A stretch of DNA of 64,000 bases, taken from positions 1 to 64,000 of the IMG/VR virus record IMGVR_UViG_3300026097_000008. One strand, given 5' to 3'. Positions within the stretch are counted from its first letter, which is position 1. Each line of letters begins with the position of its first letter. Positions 1 through 6,170 of this stretch are shown in pieces. The notes below the pieces were generated by a model. The model did not search any database, was not told where the DNA came from, and saw nothing but the letters and a program-made list of their open reading frames with translations. The stretch comes from a virus. The position numbers were made by a program, and so were the translations under genes.

Positions 1-183
1 TATATACTTCTAGTAAGCTATTGATATTGTTGGAGTTCAAGTTCACACACTAAGCTATTGTTGTTTATGGTGATTTGTTCGAACTGTGTCGCGGGGTCTA
101 ATAGAGCTTATAGAACAATGACTTATGATGTGTTGTTGAGGCTGTGCGTGAGGTATAGCTTCTAACTGTGTGTGAGGGGCCGT

Positions 184-242
184 TGTGGATAACGTTATAC
201 ACAGTGTAGGTTGTGGATAAACTGTGGATAAACTGTGGATAA
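184..242. other. Cluster of five DnaA-box-like 9-mers, candidate replication origin
   Basis: Four copies of TGTGGATAA lie at 184-192, 212-220, 223-231 and 234-242, with one TTATACACA in the opposite orientation at 195-203. All match the DnaA-box consensus TTATNCACA. The last three are spaced 11 bp apart, close to one helical turn, as in ordered DnaA arrays. That host DnaA binds here, or that replication starts here, is inference. T4 itself does not depend on DnaA. Confidence 0.6.
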
Positions 243-502
243 CTTTTGCGAGCGAGAAGAACGGACAAACGAACGGGTGCGCATAAGACATATTATGTTA
301 AATGTGTGTGCGAGGATTTTCCTCAACGTTTTCAAACACTTAGCGGATTGCATTTAACATAATCCCGTGTGTGTGCGCATATAAGTTATTATGTTAAATT
401 GGGGCGAGGGGGCCGCTAAGTTGTTGATTTTGTTGAGGGAAATCGATTTATAACCTCTTGTTTTTGCTAGTGTTCTTTCTGTGCCGTTTGTGCATTTTTT
501 AG

Positions 503-531
503 TTGACAGCAGCACAAACTTGTAGTATAGT
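503..531 (+). promoter_or_regulatory. Early promoter 1
   Basis: TTGACA at 503-508, 17-nt spacer, TATAGT at 526-531. It is the first of a repeated series and drives the gene at 568. The leader ends in GAGGGCA. Confidence 0.85.
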
Positions 532-567
532 GTATATACAAGCTTAAACAATATAGAGGGCACTACT

Positions 568-828
568 ATGCAAACACAAACATACACAAACGCTGTTGCA
601 ACTGTTATTGCGTTTTACGCAAAGCAAATTGCAAACGCAAGCTACGACAGCGTAGCGGAAGCTAACGACTACAGCATAACAGACAACTGCGAAAAAATAC
701 AGTACTTGCTTGCGGAAAGTGCGCAACACACTACTGTGCAAAGTTTAGCAGTTGCCGCGCTTAACAGTGCAGCGGATACAGTAGTACGCGAGTGCATGTA
801 TACACAATTGCAAGCGCAAATTAATTAA
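568..828 (+). CDS. Small early protein, unknown function (86 aa)
   Basis: I do not recognise this protein. It is 86 residues, alanine-rich, and looks helical throughout, with no signal peptide or membrane segment. The start is set by the cassette layout: promoter at 503-531, leader, then GAGGGCA 9 nt before the ATG. Codons are strongly AT-biased with many CAA/ACA triplets, like the other genes up to 2.3 kb and unlike those after 3 kb. As a promoter-proximal early phage gene it may help take over the host, but that is inference from position only. Confidence 0.75.
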   Translation: MQTQTYTNAVATVIAFYAKQIANASYDSVAEANDYSITDNCEKIQYLLAESAQHTTVQSLAVAALNSAADTVVRECMYTQLQAQIN

Positions 829-835
829 AAAACAC

Positions 836-864
836 TTGACAACTGCGTGTACATATGCTATAGT
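836..864 (+). promoter_or_regulatory. Early promoter 2
   Basis: TTGACA at 836-841, 17-nt spacer, TATAGT at 859-864. It begins 7 nt after the stop of the preceding gene and drives the gene at 902. Confidence 0.85.
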
Positions 865-901
865 GTATGTACACGTTAACAATAGCAAAGAGGGCAAACT
901 T

Positions 902-1078
902 ATGCTAAACAAACTTAGTACGCTTAAAGTTAAAAACGGACGCTATGCGCGAATGCAAGTAATTCGCATTTTGGATAATGCTGTACAGTATAGTGCGCTG
1001 TTTATTAAAAACGACGGCTATACAGAAAAGCGCATTTGCACTGTGCGTAATAACACTGTAGTAGCTTGGCAAAGTTAA
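902..1078 (+). CDS. Small early protein, unknown function (58 aa)
   Basis: An unrecognised 58-residue basic protein with alternating hydrophobic residues that suggest a small beta-rich fold. The reading frame is open from 836, but the start at 902 is preferred because GAGGGCAAACTT directly precedes it and the promoter lies at 836-864, which would put an upstream start before the transcript begins. It is a single-gene cassette between two promoters. Confidence 0.75.
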   Translation: MLNKLSTLKVKNGRYARMQVIRILDNAVQYSALFIKNDGYTEKRICTVRNNTVVAWQS

Positions 1079-1100
1079 CAAATTAATAGTAAAATACAAT

Positions 1101-1129
1101 TGTACATTGTAGCATGTGTGTGCTATAGT
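1101..1129 (+). promoter_or_regulatory. Early promoter 3 (weaker -35)
   Basis: TGTACA at 1101-1106, 17-nt spacer, TATAGT at 1124-1129. The -35 departs from the TTGACA of its neighbours. It drives the gene at 1167. Confidence 0.7.
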
Positions 1130-1166
1130 ATACACGTACACTAACAAATAGCAAAGAGGGCTATAT

Positions 1167-1367
1167 ATGCAAAACACACAAACACTGCTACAACAGTATA
1201 ACAGCACCCGCCGTTTTTTACTTACGCTAAACGAAGCGCAACTGCATTTATTAATAGCTGCATTAGATGACAACAACTGCTTGCAAATAACACAAGCACA
1301 AGTGGACAGCGCATACGACGCAATAGACGAACGCACACGCATGCAATATGCACAACACACAAAATAA
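1167..1367 (+). CDS. Small early protein, unknown function (66 aa)
   Basis: Unrecognised, 66 residues, glutamine- and alanine-rich, predicted helical from its pattern. The ATG is preceded by GAGGGCTATAT, the GAGGGCT version of the early leader, shared almost letter for letter with the genes at 1664 and 2099. No domain or transmembrane segment is visible. Confidence 0.75.
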   Translation: MQNTQTLLQQYNSTRRFLLTLNEAQLHLLIAALDDNNCLQITQAQVDSAYDAIDERTRMQYAQHTK

Positions 1368-1379
1368 TTTAAAAAACGG

Positions 1380-1408
1380 TTGACAGCACAGCAAACTTGT
1401 GCTATAGT
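1380..1408 (+). promoter_or_regulatory. Early promoter 4
   Basis: TTGACA at 1380-1385, 17-nt spacer, TATAGT at 1403-1408. The spacer holds an inverted repeat, AGCACA with TGTGCT, that runs into both promoter hexamers. Confidence 0.85.
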
Positions 1409-1450
1409 ATACACATACACTAAACAAACAATTGCAATAGAGGGCAAACT

Positions 1451-1588
1451 ATGCAAAAGCTTTTAAACAAAATTACTTTTTACTTTTTGCAACGTGCGTA
1501 TGCGCAAATGGAAGCAACGGGCGACTTGCAAAACGCAGACGACGTTGCGGAGCACGTAGAAGATTATTTTACATATTTTGTAAAATAA
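1451..1588 (+). CDS. Small early protein, unknown function (45 aa)
   Basis: A 45-residue gene identified by its cassette: promoter at 1380-1408, GAGGGCAAACT leader, then ATG. The product starts MQKLLNKITFYFLQ and ends in an acidic stretch with a YF-rich tail. The first half is amphipathic and basic, the second acidic. Function is unknown. The next promoter begins 4 nt after the stop, so the gene exactly fills the space available. Confidence 0.7.
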   Translation: MQKLLNKITFYFLQRAYAQMEATGDLQNADDVAEHVEDYFTYFVK

Positions 1589-1591
1589 CAC

Positions 1592-1620
1592 TTGACATGT
1601 GTGTGTACTTGTGCTATAGT
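1592..1620 (+). promoter_or_regulatory. Early promoter 5
   Basis: TTGACA at 1592-1597, 17-nt spacer, TATAGT at 1615-1620. It drives the gene at 1664. Confidence 0.85.
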
Positions 1621-1663
1621 ATACACACACTAAACAAACAATTGCAAAAATAGAGGGCTATAT

Positions 1664-2005
1664 ATGCAAACAATTAATGATACTACATACGTGCAAGCAC
1701 ATGATGCTGCAAACTTAATTACGTTTTTAGCTACAGAATTAGCTATGTATACAGCACGTGTAAAATACACACACGAAACTATTAATAGTATGTGTGTTAA
1801 ACAATTGTGTGATAATATTGATTTTTTAAACTGTGTATATAACGATTGTGTTAATAACACACAGCAACACGAAATGTTTAGTGTAATTGCTGTGTTATTT
1901 GCAGATGGTTATGCAGATGATATTTTAAACAATAATATATTTGACACGTTTAAAGAATTTTGTGCTATTAATAATTTTGAATATGACGAATACAAATATT
2001 TTTAA
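1664..2005 (+). CDS. Small early protein, unknown function (113 aa)
   Basis: Unrecognised, 113 residues, acidic, rich in Asp, Asn and Phe, with several cysteines spread through the middle. The ATG follows GAGGGCTATAT. Codon use is extremely AT-rich, even compared with its neighbours. No membrane segment or known motif is visible. It is transcribed alone from the promoter at 1592-1620, with the next cassette starting 19 nt after the stop. Confidence 0.75.
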   Translation: MQTINDTTYVQAHDAANLITFLATELAMYTARVKYTHETINSMCVKQLCDNIDFLNCVYNDCVNNTQQHEMFSVIAVLFADGYADDILNNNIFDTFKEFCAINNFEYDEYKYF

Positions 2006-2024
2006 ACACTGTATAAATTAACAG

Positions 2025-2053
2025 TTGACAAGTGTGTGTATGTGTGCTACAAT
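2025..2053 (+). promoter_or_regulatory. Early promoter 6
   Basis: TTGACA at 2025-2030, 17-nt spacer, TACAAT at 2048-2053. The -10 differs from the TATAGT of its neighbours. Confidence 0.8.
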
Positions 2054-2098
2054 GTACACATACACTAAACAAACAATTGCAAAAATAGAGGGCTATAT

Positions 2099-2293
2099 AT
2101 GCAAAACAAGTACGCTACGCTTAAAGCACAACTGCTTGCAGTAATTGAAGCAGCAGATGATGCATACGATTTGACTGACGTAGATGAATATGCAGATGCA
2201 AGCAACGAATATGCGCTTGTGCTTGAAGAGATTGTGCAACTGTACGAAGCTGCTGATTTTGATACACAAAGCATTGTGCAAAACGCACTGTAA
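2099..2293 (+). CDS. Small acidic early protein, unknown function (64 aa)
   Basis: An unrecognised 64-residue, strongly acidic, helical-looking protein (many Asp, Glu, Ala). Small acidic early phage proteins sometimes mimic DNA or bind host regulators, but nothing here shows that directly. The start follows GAGGGCTATAT. The leader from the -10 to the ATG is nearly identical to that of the gene at 1664, so these cassettes look duplicated or kept alike. Confidence 0.75.
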   Translation: MQNKYATLKAQLLAVIEAADDAYDLTDVDEYADASNEYALVLEEIVQLYEAADFDTQSIVQNAL

Positions 2294-2303
2294 AAAATAA
2301 CAC

Positions 2304-2332
2304 TTGACATGTGTGTGCGTGTGTGCTATAGT
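2304..2332 (+). promoter_or_regulatory. Early promoter 7
   Basis: TTGACA at 2304-2309, 17-nt spacer, TATAGT at 2327-2332. It drives the gene at 2372. Confidence 0.85.
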
Positions 2333-2371
2333 ATACACGTACACTACGCAAACAGCAATAGAGGGCAAACT

Positions 2372-2839
2372 ATGTACACATTTGCAAACACACTGCTTAC
2401 TAAACTTGCGGCATGCGAGCATGTTAACGTTGAACAGCGCGACAGCGAAGAATACGTTGTGACAGTAGACTTAGGCGGCGGCTATGCTGACAAGGACTGG
2501 GAAGGCGGCTACTGGGCTGACACAGTGCGCATTACGGACGAAACGCTAGAATTGCAGTTTAGCGTATTTGGTGGAGACAGCAACTGGAACGCTGACGATG
2601 ACTGCGATTACTGCATAGGCGAAGGCTACGTACACATGCACTACGCAGACTATGGCGAAGGCAACTTAGCATACACAAGTGCATTAGAAGATGCGATTAA
2701 CGATGCTATACAAACACGCACAAATGGCATACTGTATGCAGACGGAAGCGAGCAGGGCATGCAAGGCTACGACAGCGCAGACGAGTGCTATTTAAGTTTA
2801 GACATTGAAGAGTGGTACGAGGAGACTGTGCAAGCATAA
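2372..2839 (+). CDS. Acidic early protein, unknown function (155 aa)
   Basis: Unrecognised, 155 residues, very acidic, with Gly/Trp/Tyr-rich segments near residues 35-55 and 80-100. The frame is open from 2309, but the ATG at 2372 is chosen because GAGGGCAAACT directly precedes it and earlier starts would lie within the promoter. GC content is visibly higher than in the cassettes before it. No metal-binding or catalytic motif stands out. Confidence 0.75.
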   Translation: MYTFANTLLTKLAACEHVNVEQRDSEEYVVTVDLGGGYADKDWEGGYWADTVRITDETLELQFSVFGGDSNWNADDDCDYCIGEGYVHMHYADYGEGNLAYTSALEDAINDAIQTRTNGILYADGSEQGMQGYDSADECYLSLDIEEWYEETVQA

Positions 2840-2846
2840 AAATAAA

Positions 2847-2884
2847 TTGCACTGCTGTTAAAAAAACACTTGACAGCAGTGCAA
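2847..2884. repeat. 12-bp perfect inverted repeat around a -35 box
   Basis: TTGCACTGCTGT at 2847-2858 and its exact complement ACAGCAGTGCAA at 2873-2884, separated by 14 nt. The right arm overlaps the -35 hexamer of early promoter 8. It has no following T-run, so it is not a standard terminator. It could be an operator or a 3'-end hairpin for the preceding transcript. Confidence 0.6.
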
Positions 2885-2898
2885 ACTTGTGCTATAGT
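2870..2898 (+). promoter_or_regulatory. Early promoter 8
   Basis: TTGACA at 2870-2875, 17-nt spacer, TATAGT at 2893-2898. The -35 overlaps the right arm of the 12-bp inverted repeat at 2847-2884. Confidence 0.85.
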
Positions 2899-2934
2899 GT
2901 AAACATAAACTTAAACAAGCGAGAGGGCTACGCC

Positions 2935-3252
2935 ATGTTTTACGTATACGAGAAAGCAACCACTTATATTATCGGCAAGCAGGGCACACCGGATCATCGT
3001 GCTAGCTACAAGACAATGGCTGCGGCTAAGGCAGCACTCACACGCATTGCAAAGGCGAGTGGCTTAATGCCCGTGGATGAGAACTATCCCCTCTACACAC
3101 TAGGCATTGCAGAAGCTGCCTACTTCCACAAGTCGATTGAAAAGCAAGTCAAGCGAAAGGTGCTTGAGGGCTTTGGCGGCAAGGAATATTACGAACCCAT
3201 CAACACTCCCAACTACTGCTCGCCCAGCTCAGAAAGTTATTGGTCGATGTAA
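2935..3252 (+). CDS. Conserved phage protein, unknown function (105 aa)
   Basis: 105 residues, basic in the middle. The N-terminal pattern (YVYEKATTY, then YKTMAAAKAALTR) and the C-terminal PNYCSPSSESYWSM resemble, as I recall, a small hypothetical family seen in marine T4-like phages. No function is known to me. The start at 2935 is set by GAGGGCTACGCC just upstream; an in-frame ATG at 2812 lies inside the previous gene and before the promoter. GC content and codon use match the later (3-10 kb) cassettes, so the composition shift falls at this gene. Confidence 0.8.
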   Translation: MFYVYEKATTYIIGKQGTPDHRASYKTMAAAKAALTRIAKASGLMPVDENYPLYTLGIAEAAYFHKSIEKQVKRKVLEGFGGKEYYEPINTPNYCSPSSESYWSM

Positions 3253-3259
3253 AAAGAGG

Positions 3260-3288
3260 TTGACAGCGTAGCCGTTTGAGGCTATACT
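3260..3288 (+). promoter_or_regulatory. Early promoter 9
   Basis: TTGACA at 3260-3265, 17-nt spacer, TATACT at 3283-3288. The spacer carries TAGCC-N6-GGCTA. The -10 runs into ACTGTATATAACAGT, a dyad seen at several later promoters. Confidence 0.85.
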
Positions 3289-3321
3289 GTATATAACAGT
3301 TAGGCAAACGGAGGGCAATCC

Positions 3322-3564
3322 ATGCAAAACACATTTATAACAGACTACGGTATGTTTACTAGCGCAGGCAACTGTGCTGTGGACGAAATCGTTCGCGAAG
3401 CACGTGAGCTGGCAGGTGTAGACGGGCCAGTTAACCCTGTACAACAGGCCATCAACTACATGCTCAACGAACTGGAGTACCTAGGCAAGGAACACTTCGA
3501 AGAAGCAGAGGACACCGCGGTACGTGAAGCCGCACTGGCAGAGTTCTTCGCAGAGGAGGATTAA
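3322..3564 (+). CDS. Small acidic early protein, unknown function (80 aa)
   Basis: Unrecognised, 80 residues, acidic and probably helical, ending in a Glu-rich tail (FFAEED). The ATG follows GGAGGGCAATCC, which combines a good Shine-Dalgarno with the GAGGGCA signature. It is a single-gene cassette; the next promoter starts 7 nt after the stop. Confidence 0.75.
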   Translation: MQNTFITDYGMFTSAGNCAVDEIVREARELAGVDGPVNPVQQAINYMLNELEYLGKEHFEEAEDTAVREAALAEFFAEED

Positions 3565-3571
3565 AAAGAGG

Positions 3572-3600
3572 TTGACAGGGTAGCACTTCGGTGCTACACT
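3572..3600 (+). promoter_or_regulatory. Early promoter 10 with hairpin spacer
   Basis: TTGACA at 3572-3577, 17-nt spacer, TACACT at 3595-3600. The spacer contains a perfect 7-bp inverted repeat, GTAGCAC-TTCG-GTGCTAC (3580-3597). Downstream is the palindrome ACTGTATATACAGT. Confidence 0.85.
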
Positions 3601-3638
3601 GTATATACAGTTAAGCAATAGCAAAGAGGGTAAACGCT

Positions 3639-3914
3639 ATGAACACAGTCCAAACAGCAATCAACGCAATCCGCAACATGAACAACGATGAGCTGAACCA
3701 GATTATCGAAGCGGTCAAACTCCAACGCACATACCTAGCACGTTCGACAGCAAAGGCTTTGGCTGTTGGTGACACTGTGCAATTTACAGGACGCGGTGGC
3801 AATACAGTGACTGGTACGGTCACAAAGATCAATCGCAAGACAGTGGTAGTAGACGAAGGCTTCACACGCTGGAAGGTGCCAGCTAGCCTGCTGTCTTTAA
3901 CGGAGACTGCATAA
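3639..3914 (+). CDS. Small early protein with a KOW-like beta segment (91 aa)
   Basis: 91 residues: an N-terminal helical half (about 1-38) and a C-terminal beta-rich half (about 42-85) with the pattern VGDTVQFTGRGGNTVTGTV, which resembles KOW or SH3-like barrels that often bind nucleic acids or ribosomes. This is a pattern resemblance only. The leader is GAGGGTA, one of three exceptions to GAGGGC. The stop TAA overlaps the ATG of the next gene by one base, so the two are translationally coupled. Confidence 0.75.
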   Translation: MNTVQTAINAIRNMNNDELNQIIEAVKLQRTYLARSTAKALAVGDTVQFTGRGGNTVTGTVTKINRKTVVVDEGFTRWKVPASLLSLTETA

Positions 3915-4033
3915 TGTATGAAGTCCTACTAAATGGCAAGAGGGTTGCGCTATGCAACTCTCTCCAACTTGCAGAAAGCTATGTTCGATCAACCCCGGGT
4001 GCTACAGTCGTAGGCCCCGCTGCTAGGAGATAA
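3914..4033 (+). CDS. Small protein, unknown function (39 aa)
   Basis: A 39-residue gene whose ATG shares its A with the TAA stop of the preceding gene. The product starts MYEVLLNGKRVALCNS and ends with Ala-Arg-Arg. It looks like a short beta hairpin plus helix. Its 3' end carries the AGGAGA ribosome-binding site of the next gene (ATG at 4037). Coding is supported by the coupling and the exact fit between neighbours. Function is unknown. Confidence 0.65.
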   Translation: MYEVLLNGKRVALCNSLQLAESYVRSTPGATVVGPAARR

Positions 4034-4036
4034 GAT

Positions 4037-4612
4037 ATGCCCAACTGGTGCTACAACAATCTAGACATTACCGCAAAGACACCTGAGCAGATGGAGATGC
4101 TTGATCGTGTGAGCAAGGCAGAAGCCGCGGATGGTTTCATCAGTATGTTCCTTCCGCTGCCTGAGGCACTCAAGGAAACTACAAGCCCTGCACCACAGCC
4201 AGGGCAAGCCAACTACAAAGGCGAACAGCCAGTGGTGGACGGTTTCGACAACTGGTATGACTGGCAAGTGGCCAAGTGGGGAACCAAGTGGGATCCAGAA
4301 GTCATGGACTGTGATTACGATGGCGAAACTCTTACTGTATCGTTCGACTCAGCTTGGGCACCGCCCATTGCGTTCTACGAGTGGTTAGTAGAACAAGGCT
4401 ACGAAGTAAGTGCCAACTACTACGAGCCAGGTATGGACTACGCTGGGGAGTGGGTCAACGGCGATGACTTTATGCTAGAGAATGTGAGCGACCTTGCTCG
4501 CCAGACTGAGGAGTCACTGTCCACTCGCGAGTATGACATCCTCGAGATGTTTGGCATCTTTGAAGAGGTTGCTCAATACGACGAAGAAGAAATGTTAGAC
4601 GACGGTGCATAA
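4037..4612 (+). CDS. YubB/Api92-like ferredoxin-fold protein (191 aa)
   Basis: 191 residues opening with MPNWCYNNLDI, the hallmark of the YubB/Api92-like family (DUF1281) found on conjugative plasmids and in phages. Family members have a ferredoxin-like fold and no established function. The middle carries many aromatic residues (Trp at about 70-83 and 115-125) and the C-terminus is acidic. It is the third gene of the cassette driven by early promoter 10, with AGGAGA 7 nt upstream of the ATG. The family assignment is firm from the N-terminus; a role is not. Confidence 0.8.
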   Translation: MPNWCYNNLDITAKTPEQMEMLDRVSKAEAADGFISMFLPLPEALKETTSPAPQPGQANYKGEQPVVDGFDNWYDWQVAKWGTKWDPEVMDCDYDGETLTVSFDSAWAPPIAFYEWLVEQGYEVSANYYEPGMDYAGEWVNGDDFMLENVSDLARQTEESLSTREYDILEMFGIFEEVAQYDEEEMLDDGA

Positions 4613-4617
4613 AACGG

Positions 4618-4646
4618 TTGACAAACTGGGCTCTCCTTGCTATACT
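4618..4646 (+). promoter_or_regulatory. Early promoter 11
   Basis: TTGACA at 4618-4623, 17-nt spacer, TATACT at 4641-4646. It drives the small gene at 4672. Confidence 0.85.
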
Positions 4647-4671
4647 GTATTCATAGTGAGGAGGGCATCCA

Positions 4672-4809
4672 ATGAAGCAGTCAAAGATCAAAGTTCGCAA
4701 CAAGGCGTTTGGCCAAGCTCGTTCAGAAGGACGACTAGCCGCTCGCGTGGAGCGTGACCGCACCAAGTACCATCGCAAAGAAAAACACAAAAACCGGTTG
4801 ACAGCCTAG
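4672..4809 (+). CDS. Small highly basic protein, unknown function (45 aa)
   Basis: A 45-residue, strikingly Lys/Arg-rich protein with almost no acidic residues, so it probably binds nucleic acid, though no motif shows it. The ATG follows GGAGGGCATCCA. The last codons contain the TTGACA of the next early promoter (4798-4803), so the stop at 4807-4809 lies inside the next promoter spacer. Here DNA encodes protein and promoter at once. Confidence 0.7.
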   Translation: MKQSKIKVRNKAFGQARSEGRLAARVERDRTKYHRKEKHKNRLTA

Positions 4810-4826
4810 GCACTAGGTGCTATACT
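4798..4826 (+). promoter_or_regulatory. Early promoter 12, overlapping a coding end
   Basis: TTGACA at 4798-4803, 17-nt spacer, TATACT at 4821-4826. The -35 and the start of the spacer are the last codons and stop of the preceding gene. The spacer has GCAC-TAG-GTGC. Confidence 0.85.
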
Positions 4827-4857
4827 TTATATAACAGTTAGGGCATTGGAGGGCAAG

Positions 4858-5145
4858 ATGGCTTATTACACTTACACTAAAGATCCAATCGGGTGCTTCG
4901 TTGAGAAGGACACCGGCAACTATTTCGAATATAGTGACATCGGCGACGATCCTATGATGTACGAAGAAAACGGTGGCTTCACTCACAAGGTATGGGTAGG
5001 CGGCGGTGGCGTATGCGGCGACCAAGGATATCGCTATGCCGTGGTTATGAAGACAGTGGCCCTCATCTGTGTGGATGAAGATGACGAAGGACTTCCGGTA
5101 GTAGAGAAGTGGTACTTGAAAAAGAACACGGAGTATGCGGTATGA
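4858..5145 (+). CDS. Early protein, unknown function (95 aa)
   Basis: Unrecognised, 95 residues, rich in Asp, Glu, Gly and aromatic residues, with a glycine-rich turn (VGGGGVCG) near residue 55. An in-frame ATG at 4846 precedes the Shine-Dalgarno; the start at 4858 follows GGAGGGCAAG and is preferred. It overlaps the next gene by 4 nt (ATGA), so both are translated from the same message. Confidence 0.75.
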   Translation: MAYYTYTKDPIGCFVEKDTGNYFEYSDIGDDPMMYEENGGFTHKVWVGGGGVCGDQGYRYAVVMKTVALICVDEDDEGLPVVEKWYLKKNTEYAV

Positions 5146-5351
5146 GCTTGCAATGTCTTACAGAGACCACAGAGGATCTACTGCCTCACACCTATCTAGT
5201 AGACGAAAAGCGAGGCAAGATGTTGGCCTACCGCAAGAGCTCAGGTGAGATTGATGTCTTCTCCAAGCCACTCTCCTTTGGAAAGAAATACAGAAAGTTC
5301 AAAAAAGTGGTTGACAACGAACTGGTTCGAGCATATACTGTATACAGTTAA
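5142..5351 (+). CDS. Small early protein whose end encodes a promoter (69 aa)
   Basis: 69 residues, unrecognised, basic C-terminus. The start ATG overlaps the preceding TGA (ATGA). The C-terminal residues VDNELVRAYTVYS are encoded by the complete early promoter 13 (5311-5339) and the palindrome ACTGTATACAGT. The protein tail is therefore constrained, or dictated, by promoter sequence. Confidence 0.7.
   Translation: MSLQCLTETTEDLLPHTYLVDEKRGKMLAYRKSSGEIDVFSKPLSFGKKYRKFKKVVDNELVRAYTVYS
5311..5339 (+). promoter_or_regulatory. Early promoter 13, wholly inside a gene
   Basis: TTGACA at 5311-5316, 17-nt spacer, TATACT at 5334-5339, entirely within the 3' end of the gene at 5142-5351. The spacer has CGAAC-TG-GTTCG. 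The 12-bp palindrome ACTGTATACAGT begins at the -10. Confidence 0.85.
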
Positions 5352-5375
5352 ACAATAAAGCAGAGGGCTTACAAA

Positions 5376-5852
5376 ATGGGTACACGTTCAGCAATTGGTT
5401 ACAAGACTCCAGAAGGCAAGATCCGTGCAAAGTACTGCCACTATGATGGCTACGTTGCACACAACGGACGCATCCTGCAGGAGCACTACCAAGCCGCATA
5501 CAAGATCGCACAGTTGGTAGAACTAGGCGACATGAGCACACTTGACGCAGAGATTGGTGTACAAGTAGACTTTGACGATCGTGACGCACACGAAGGACAG
5601 TGTGTGTTCTATGCTCGCGACAGAGGCGAGACAGGTACAGATGCACAAGAGTTTGACACTGTGCAGGAGTTTGTTGACTACTATGCGTCAGCAGGATGCG
5701 AATACTTCTACTTGCACACAGCCGCAGGTTGGATTGTACATGACCGCTACAATGTAGGCAAAGACTCGTTTGGCTACCCTGTGTTTGACGACTTGGAGAC
5801 TTGTGTGGCGCTTGAAGTGTCACGCCTCAAAGCACAAGGCTACGATATCTAA
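5376..5852 (+). CDS. Conserved phage protein of the MGTRSAIG type (158 aa)
   Basis: 158 residues beginning MGTRSAIGYKTPEG, followed by KYCHYDGYVAHNGRIL. This start, with a CHxDGY motif and a conserved NGxIL helix, recalls a widespread small phage/plasmid hypothetical family of unknown function. The C-terminal half is acidic and Tyr-rich. The leader is GAGGGCTTACAAA before the ATG. It is a single-gene cassette just upstream of the tRNA operon. Confidence 0.75.
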   Translation: MGTRSAIGYKTPEGKIRAKYCHYDGYVAHNGRILQEHYQAAYKIAQLVELGDMSTLDAEIGVQVDFDDRDAHEGQCVFYARDRGETGTDAQEFDTVQEFVDYYASAGCEYFYLHTAAGWIVHDRYNVGKDSFGYPVFDDLETCVALEVSRLKAQGYDI

Positions 5853-5859
5853 AAAGAGG

Positions 5860-5888
5860 TTGACAGTCCTACGGGGCTGTCATATACT
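5860..5888 (+). promoter_or_regulatory. Early-type promoter 14, drives the tRNA cluster
   Basis: TTGACA at 5860-5865, 17-nt spacer, TATACT at 5883-5888. The -35 through the spacer can form a 9-bp stem with a TACG loop (5861-5882, one G-T pair). There is no GAGGGC leader, as expected for an RNA operon. Confidence 0.8.
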
Positions 5889-5916
5889 TAATGTAAGAGG
5901 AGTAAATAAGTTTCAA

Positions 5917-5993
5917 GCGCCTGTAGCTCAATTGGTTAGAGCGTCGGACTCATAATCCGGGGGTTGGGGGTTCAAGTCCCTCCGGGCGCACCA
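5917..5993 (+). tRNA. tRNA with CAT anticodon (Ile2 or Met)
   Basis: A complete 77-nt cloverleaf with encoded CCA. Acceptor GCGCCTG pairs with CGGGCGC, and the T loop is GGTTCAAGTCC. The anticodon CAT is at 5951-5953. The anticodon loop CTCATAA is more typical of tRNA-Ile2, whose C34 is modified to lysidine so that it reads AUA, than of elongator Met, which usually has ATCATAA. An AUA reader would suit the AT-rich genes here. The identity cannot be settled by eye. Confidence 0.9.
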
Positions 5994-5997
5994 TATA

Positions 5998-6074
<77 letters not shown>

Positions 6075-6122
6075 AACAACGACAGCGCACCTTAGCAATG
6101 GCGATGAGCTAGGAGATCAAAC

Positions 6123-6170
6123 TGCGACTGTCAGGCTCTGGGACTATTAATAGACTTGCCTGGGGTCGCG
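6123..6170 (+). ncRNA. Structured spacer RNA between tRNA-Arg and tRNA-Leu
   Basis: The 105-nt spacer contains a nested hairpin: GCGAC (6124-6128) with GTCGC (6165-6169), CAGGC (6132-6136) with GCCTG (6158-6162), and an inner CTAT/ATAG. It is not a tRNA. T4 also makes small stable RNAs of unknown role from its tRNA cluster, so this may be a comparable RNA or a processing signal. Inference from pairing only. Confidence 0.4.

Larger units (their letters stand above)
1..550. other. Non-coding region upstream of the early genes, candidate origin
   Basis: I see no convincing gene on either strand here. The stretch holds the DnaA-box cluster at 184-242. It also has a short motif, ATTATGTTAAAT, near 292-303 and 389-400, with its reverse complement near 351-362, so it is rich in inverted repeats. 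GTGTGTGCG-type runs occur between these copies. The first early promoter starts at 503. Confidence 0.6.

Noticed and set aside
55-291. 78-residue minus-strand frame over the DnaA boxes
   Set aside because: Low-complexity His/Thr/Ser composition, no ribosome site, and it covers the box cluster.
905-1456. 183-residue minus-strand open frame across several early cassettes
   Set aside because: It runs antisense through three well-defined promoter-leader-gene units and is an effect of their AT-rich, CA-repeat codon use. No promoter or ribosome site of its own.
5060-5070. A further GCCCTC in the early region
   Set aside because: It lies within the coding sequence at 4858-5145 and I see no hairpin around it.
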